Source: Planctomyces sp.
GTDB taxonomy: Bacteria; Planctomycetota; Planctomycetia; Planctomycetales; Planctomycetaceae
Direction of reading: 5' to 3'
DNA: 9,283 nt
Assembly: GCA_005809115.1 (NCBI GenBank)
Contig: SYLK01000097.1
Location: 1-9,283 of the forward strand
The notes beneath the pieces were generated by a model. That model had not been told where the DNA came from. It did no database searches and saw only the letters and a program-made list of their open reading frames with translations. This document shows, piece by piece, positions 7,386 through 9,283 of this stretch (the first letter of the stretch is position 1; each line of letters opens with the position of its first letter). A program made the position numbers and the translations under genes.

Positions 7386-7389
7386 TGAT

Positions 7390-7395
7390 CTTCCC
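7390..7395 (-). promoter_or_regulatory. Shine-Dalgarno site deciding the dxr start
   Basis: GGGAAG (7395 to 7390, minus strand) is four bases from GTG 7385. The spacing is short, but it is six bases if GGGA is the pairing core. It supports the internal GTG against the upstream TTG 7451. Confidence 0.5.
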
Positions 7396-7457
7396 GGCGC
7401 GATGCAGCCAGACCATGGCGTCGACGAACCCCTGTAATAGCCAGGACACAAACCGCA

Positions 7458-7486
7458 ATTTTAGGATTTCTCGCTCACTCCGACAA
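7458..7486 (-). promoter_or_regulatory. Sigma-70-like promoter for dxr-rseP
   Basis: On the minus strand TTGTCG (7486 to 7481) and TAAAAT (7463 to 7458) are separated by exactly 17 bases, matching 4/6 and 5/6 of the -35 and -10 consensus. Transcription would begin near 7451, giving a leader of about 65 bases before GTG 7385. It is correctly placed and oriented for dxr. Planctomycete promoter consensus is not well defined, so this is a prediction. Confidence 0.55.
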
Positions 7487-7701
7487 GGTGGCATCCATGG
7501 CATATCCCTGAGTCGAACCAGACCCAAAAAAATTCGGCGGAATTCCAAAGTTCCTGACGACGGAGTTGTCGCAGCAGGTAATTATCTCGAAACTGCTCAC
7601 GATTTCAGCTGTGCCGGCCTGCCGACACGACCACTGGCCCTGCTGGACCCGCGGCGTGAATGCCGGCCTTGCCTGGCTTGCGGTCTGAATCCCGGCTCCT
7701 G

Positions 7702-7730
7702 CTGGCCTGCCAGATGCCGCAGCAGGCCAG
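7702..7730. repeat. 9-bp inverted repeat upstream of the nucleotidase gene
   Basis: CTGGCCTGC (7702-7710) and GCAGGCCAG (7722-7730) are perfect reverse complements separated by 11 bases. No T-tract follows, so it does not look like a terminator. It ends 43 bases before the ATG, where an operator or leader hairpin could sit. GC-rich sequence makes chance pairing fairly likely. Confidence 0.5.
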
Positions 7731-7773
7731 AGCGCCGCACCAGTATCTGCACATAATTGCACTGGATTTTTGT

Positions 7774-8772
7774 ATGGATCAGCCGTATTCCCAGGAACTT
7801 GAGGTCGCCCTGAATGCTGTGCGGCAGGCTGCCGCGGCCTGTCGATCGGTGCAGTCTTCGATTGATCCGGGGGCATTCGACAAGCAGGACAACAGCCCGG
7901 TCACGGTTGCGGATTTCACCAGCCAGGCGCTGATCTGTCGCAGCCTGCAGGCAGCTTTTCCGGAGGATCGCGTCATCGGTGAAGAAGGAGCTGCGGAATT
8001 ACGGCAGCCGTCGGGGGCTGTCTTCGTGGATCGGATCATCACGGAATGCGGAGCCCGGGGTGTTCGAGCCACTGCCGGCGAGATCTGCGACTGGATTGAC
8101 CGGGGCGGAGTGCATGAATACCGCAGTCGATTCTGGACGCTCGACCCCGTGGACGGGACGAAGGGATTTCTGAGACACGATCAATATGCGATATCGCTGG
8201 CTCTGGTCATTGAAGGGCAGCTGCAGGTTGGCGTGCTGGGTTGTCCGAACATGCGTCTGAAGGCGGACGATCCGAAATCCGCGACGGGGCTGCTGGCCTG
8301 GGCTGTGCGGGGGCAGGGCGCGTGGCTGCAGGCACTTGAGGCAGGCGACGAGCCGCCGCGACGGATTCACGTCTCTGCGACATCCAGCAGCCGCGACGCA
8401 CGTTTCTGTGAGTCGGTCGAGTCGGAGCACAGCTCGCACGGCTGGTCCGGGAACCTCGCGGCTGTTCTGGGAATTCATCGACCGCCGTTTCGCATTGACA
8501 GCCAGTGCAAGTACCTCGCCGTGGCCCGTGGCGATGCGGACCTTTACCTGCGGCTGCCCACCCGAAAATGGTACACGGAAAAAATCTGGGACCATGCCGG
8601 TGGCGTGCTGGTTGTTGAAGAAGCCGGCGGTCGGGTGACAGACATCCATGGCCGGCCGCCGGAGTTTCATCATGGCGCAAAGCTGCTGGCGAACGAAGGT
8701 ATGATCGTTACAAACGGATGTTTCCATGATGCGGTTGTGGAGGCGATCCGGCAGTCTTTCCCGGGCAGGTAA
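7774..8772 (+). CDS. 3'(2'),5'-bisphosphate nucleotidase, HAL2/SAL1 type (inositol monophosphatase superfamily)
   Basis: Expected to hydrolyse 3'-phosphoadenosine 5'-phosphate to AMP, clearing the by-product of sulfate assimilation and sulfotransfer; members of the superfamily may also use inositol phosphates. Start ATG 7774 gives 332 residues; a longer frame from 7660 adds 38 residues without conserved features. Motifs: KQDNSPVTVAD (37-47); VIGEEG (67-72) with metal-binding Glu; RFWTLDPVDGTKGFLRHDQY (119-138), the superfamily DPVDGT metal site (Asp124, Asp127) plus the HAL2/SAL1-specific GFLRxDQYA continuation; LGVLGCPN-like QVGVLGCPN (151-159); KYLAVARGDADLYLRLP (246-262); KIWDHAGGVLVVEEAGG (270-286), where Asp273 is the last metal ligand (usual form WDHAAG). 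The roughly 50 residues between GEEG and DPVDGT are as in HAL2/SAL1 rather than short CysQ. No clear Shine-Dalgarno site precedes the ATG. Substrate assignment is by family only. Confidence 0.92.
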   Translation: MDQPYSQELEVALNAVRQAAAACRSVQSSIDPGAFDKQDNSPVTVADFTSQALICRSLQAAFPEDRVIGEEGAAELRQPSGAVFVDRIITECGARGVRATAGEICDWIDRGGVHEYRSRFWTLDPVDGTKGFLRHDQYAISLALVIEGQLQVGVLGCPNMRLKADDPKSATGLLAWAVRGQGAWLQALEAGDEPPRRIHVSATSSSRDARFCESVESEHSSHGWSGNLAAVLGIHRPPFRIDSQCKYLAVARGDADLYLRLPTRKWYTEKIWDHAGGVLVVEEAGGRVTDIHGRPPEFHHGAKLLANEGMIVTNGCFHDAVVEAIRQSFPGR

Positions 8773-9038
8773 CGGGGCCGCAGCGGTTCCTCCGTCTGAA
8801 GCGGGCTGCGGGCTTCCGTCAGGAAAATGGTGCCCGTTTCCGGAGGAATGGGGGGAACTGCGATTGCTTCTCGTACGGGGCTGTGCGAAAATTTTGGCGG
8901 GCGCGGGGGGCCAATTCCATCGAAGTCAGACAAATTTCGAACAGCGCAGACTCTCCTGATGACGTGGCAGAGTCGAGGACTGGTTCCAGGCTCTGAGAAT
9001 CTCTGTGGTGGCGAAGCGCAGTGACGGGAGACAGACCG
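8773..9038. other. 266-base spacer between the nucleotidase and the last gene
   Basis: No convincing gene or terminator. TTGCTT (8864-8869) and GAAAAT (8887-8892) are 17 bases apart on the plus strand and could be a weak promoter (3/6 and 4/6 matches), giving about 140 bases of leader to the next gene. The palindrome AAAATTTT (8888-8895) overlaps it. Confidence 0.3.
9026..9030 (+). promoter_or_regulatory. Shine-Dalgarno site for the last gene
   Basis: GGGAG eight bases before ATG 9039, the best plus-strand ribosome site in the window. It supports ATG 9039 over the in-frame GTG 9021 and the downstream in-frame ATG 9111. Confidence 0.55.
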
Positions 9039-9283
9039 ATGACTGGCCAGGCTGGACGGGTCACTGGGTTGGGCCGGCGCACGGCACGTGCATCAGCGAC
9101 GTCAGACCGAATGCGGGAAGGCGCTTTGTCGGTCATCATTTTCAGTCTGACGATCTCATTCTTTGCGGGACTTGTTCTGTCGCCGGAAACCATGTCTCTG
9201 GCGCAGGAAATCGGTCCGTGCGGTGCCATCGCCTGGCGGGACTGTCGCCGCTCCCGAAGCGACTGCAAACGCCGCGACACCAG
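9039..9283 (+). CDS. Probable exported Cys/Arg-rich protein of unknown function (3' partial)
   Basis: An open frame from ATG 9039 runs off the window; 81 complete codons are visible without a stop. Residues 1-28 are polar and basic, then a hydrophobic stretch (about 29-48, ALSVIIFSLTISFFAGLVLS) and a possible signal-peptidase site after SLA (53-55). Past it lies a basic segment with three cysteines at 61, 69 and 76 (GPCGAIAWRDC, then RSDC). This is the layout of a signal peptide with a long N-region, or of a signal anchor. If ATG 9111 were used instead, the N-region would be only a few residues and the signal peptide more standard, but that start has no Shine-Dalgarno site. A twin-arginine pair (13-14) is too far from the hydrophobic core for a Tat signal. 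I do not recognise the mature part, and the function is unknown. The upstream gene is in the same direction but 266 bases away. Confidence 0.6.
   Translation, partial: MTGQAGRVTGLGRRTARASATSDRMREGALSVIIFSLTISFFAGLVLSPETMSLAQEIGPCGAIAWRDCRRSRSDCKRRDT

Larger units (their letters stand above)
7386..7773. other. 388-base divergent intergenic region between dxr and the nucleotidase gene
   Basis: Holds the dxr promoter and ribosome site on the minus strand. Translated frames across it are rich in Arg, Pro, Cys and Ser and show no recognisable domain, so I call no gene. For the plus-strand gene the only suggestive element is CATAAT at 7752-7757, five of six matches to a -10 box, with no acceptable -35; transcription from it would leave only about ten bases of leader. 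A 9-bp inverted repeat lies at 7702-7730, and there is an A7 run near 7525-7531. Confidence 0.6.

Noticed and set aside
7660..7773. 38-residue N-terminal extension of the nucleotidase from ATG 7660
   Set aside because: The extension is Arg/Pro/Cys-rich, spans the inverted repeat and adds nothing seen in the family; ATG 7774 gives a normal length.
7475..7876. Possible small genes on either strand in the dxr/nucleotidase spacer
   Set aside because: The translations look like random GC-rich sequence, lack ribosome sites and overlap either the promoter or the true gene starts.
8790..8826. Possible terminator after the nucleotidase (GAAGC ... GCTTC with a short A-rich tail)
   Set aside because: Only five pairs with a nine-base loop and no T-tract on the plus strand.
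8960..9000. tRNA-like or structured RNA around the CTGGTTCCAG segment
   Set aside because: Only short nested stems (CAGAG/CTCTG and CTGG/CCAG) are present; no acceptor stem, anticodon arm or conserved tRNA positions.
8819..9280. Long minus-strand open frame (153 codons) at the window end
   Set aside because: Composition is Arg/Ser/Pro-rich with no domain or membrane pattern; it is antisense to the better-supported gene at 9039, which has a ribosome site and signal-like segment.
1..9283. CRISPR array, transposon, prophage or defence island
   Set aside because: No direct repeat array, transposase, integrase, terminal repeats or defence-family motifs were seen on either strand.

Overview
The window looks like chromosomal DNA from a GC-rich bacterium, most probably a planctomycete (order Planctomycetales). 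This is an inference. It rests on the very long, multi-PDZ RseP-type protease with a planctomycete-looking stretch before its second membrane helix, a secreted beta-solenoid/Ig-like/cyclophilin fusion, a HAL2/SAL1-type nucleotidase, several non-ATG starts and patchy Shine-Dalgarno use. I see no rRNA, tRNA, CRISPR array, insertion sequence, integrase or phage gene, and no sign of recent transfer.

Layout. Positions 1-1764 (+) hold the 3' part of a large secreted protein: seven beta-solenoid rungs, an Ig-like domain, a cyclophilin peptidyl-prolyl isomerase domain and a C-terminal beta-rich module. Its stop overlaps a GTG start of an ATP-grasp-fold protein (1761-3161, +), which carries a polyalanine insert encoded by a nearly perfect DNA palindrome. 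After 72 bases comes a DPM1-like family 2 glycosyltransferase (3234-4067, +) with a candidate terminator at its stop codon. On the minus strand, reading towards it, is the pair dxr (7385 to 6219) and rseP (6231 to 4144), which overlap by 13 bases. A good sigma-70-like promoter lies upstream of dxr at 7486-7458. A 388-base divergent spacer separates dxr from a HAL2/SAL1-like 3'(2'),5'-bisphosphate nucleotidase (7774-8772, +). The window ends inside a gene (from 9039, +) for a probable exported protein rich in Cys and Arg.

How the genes fit together. dxr makes MEP, the first committed intermediate of the isoprenoid pathway, and rseP is an inner-membrane site-2 protease. These genes are close together in many bacteria within envelope/isoprenoid clusters, so this pair is conventional. 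The glycosyltransferase of the polyprenyl-phosphate sugar class also fits envelope work. The HAL2-like enzyme would remove 3'-phosphoadenosine 5'-phosphate from sulfur metabolism. The first two plus-strand genes are the least explained part.

I did not find a clear new defence or mobile system. The most interesting items are the regular 22/22/24-residue solenoid fused to a cyclophilin, its start/stop overlap with an unassigned ATP-grasp gene, the 19-bp hairpin inside that gene, and the apparent four-PDZ RseP.
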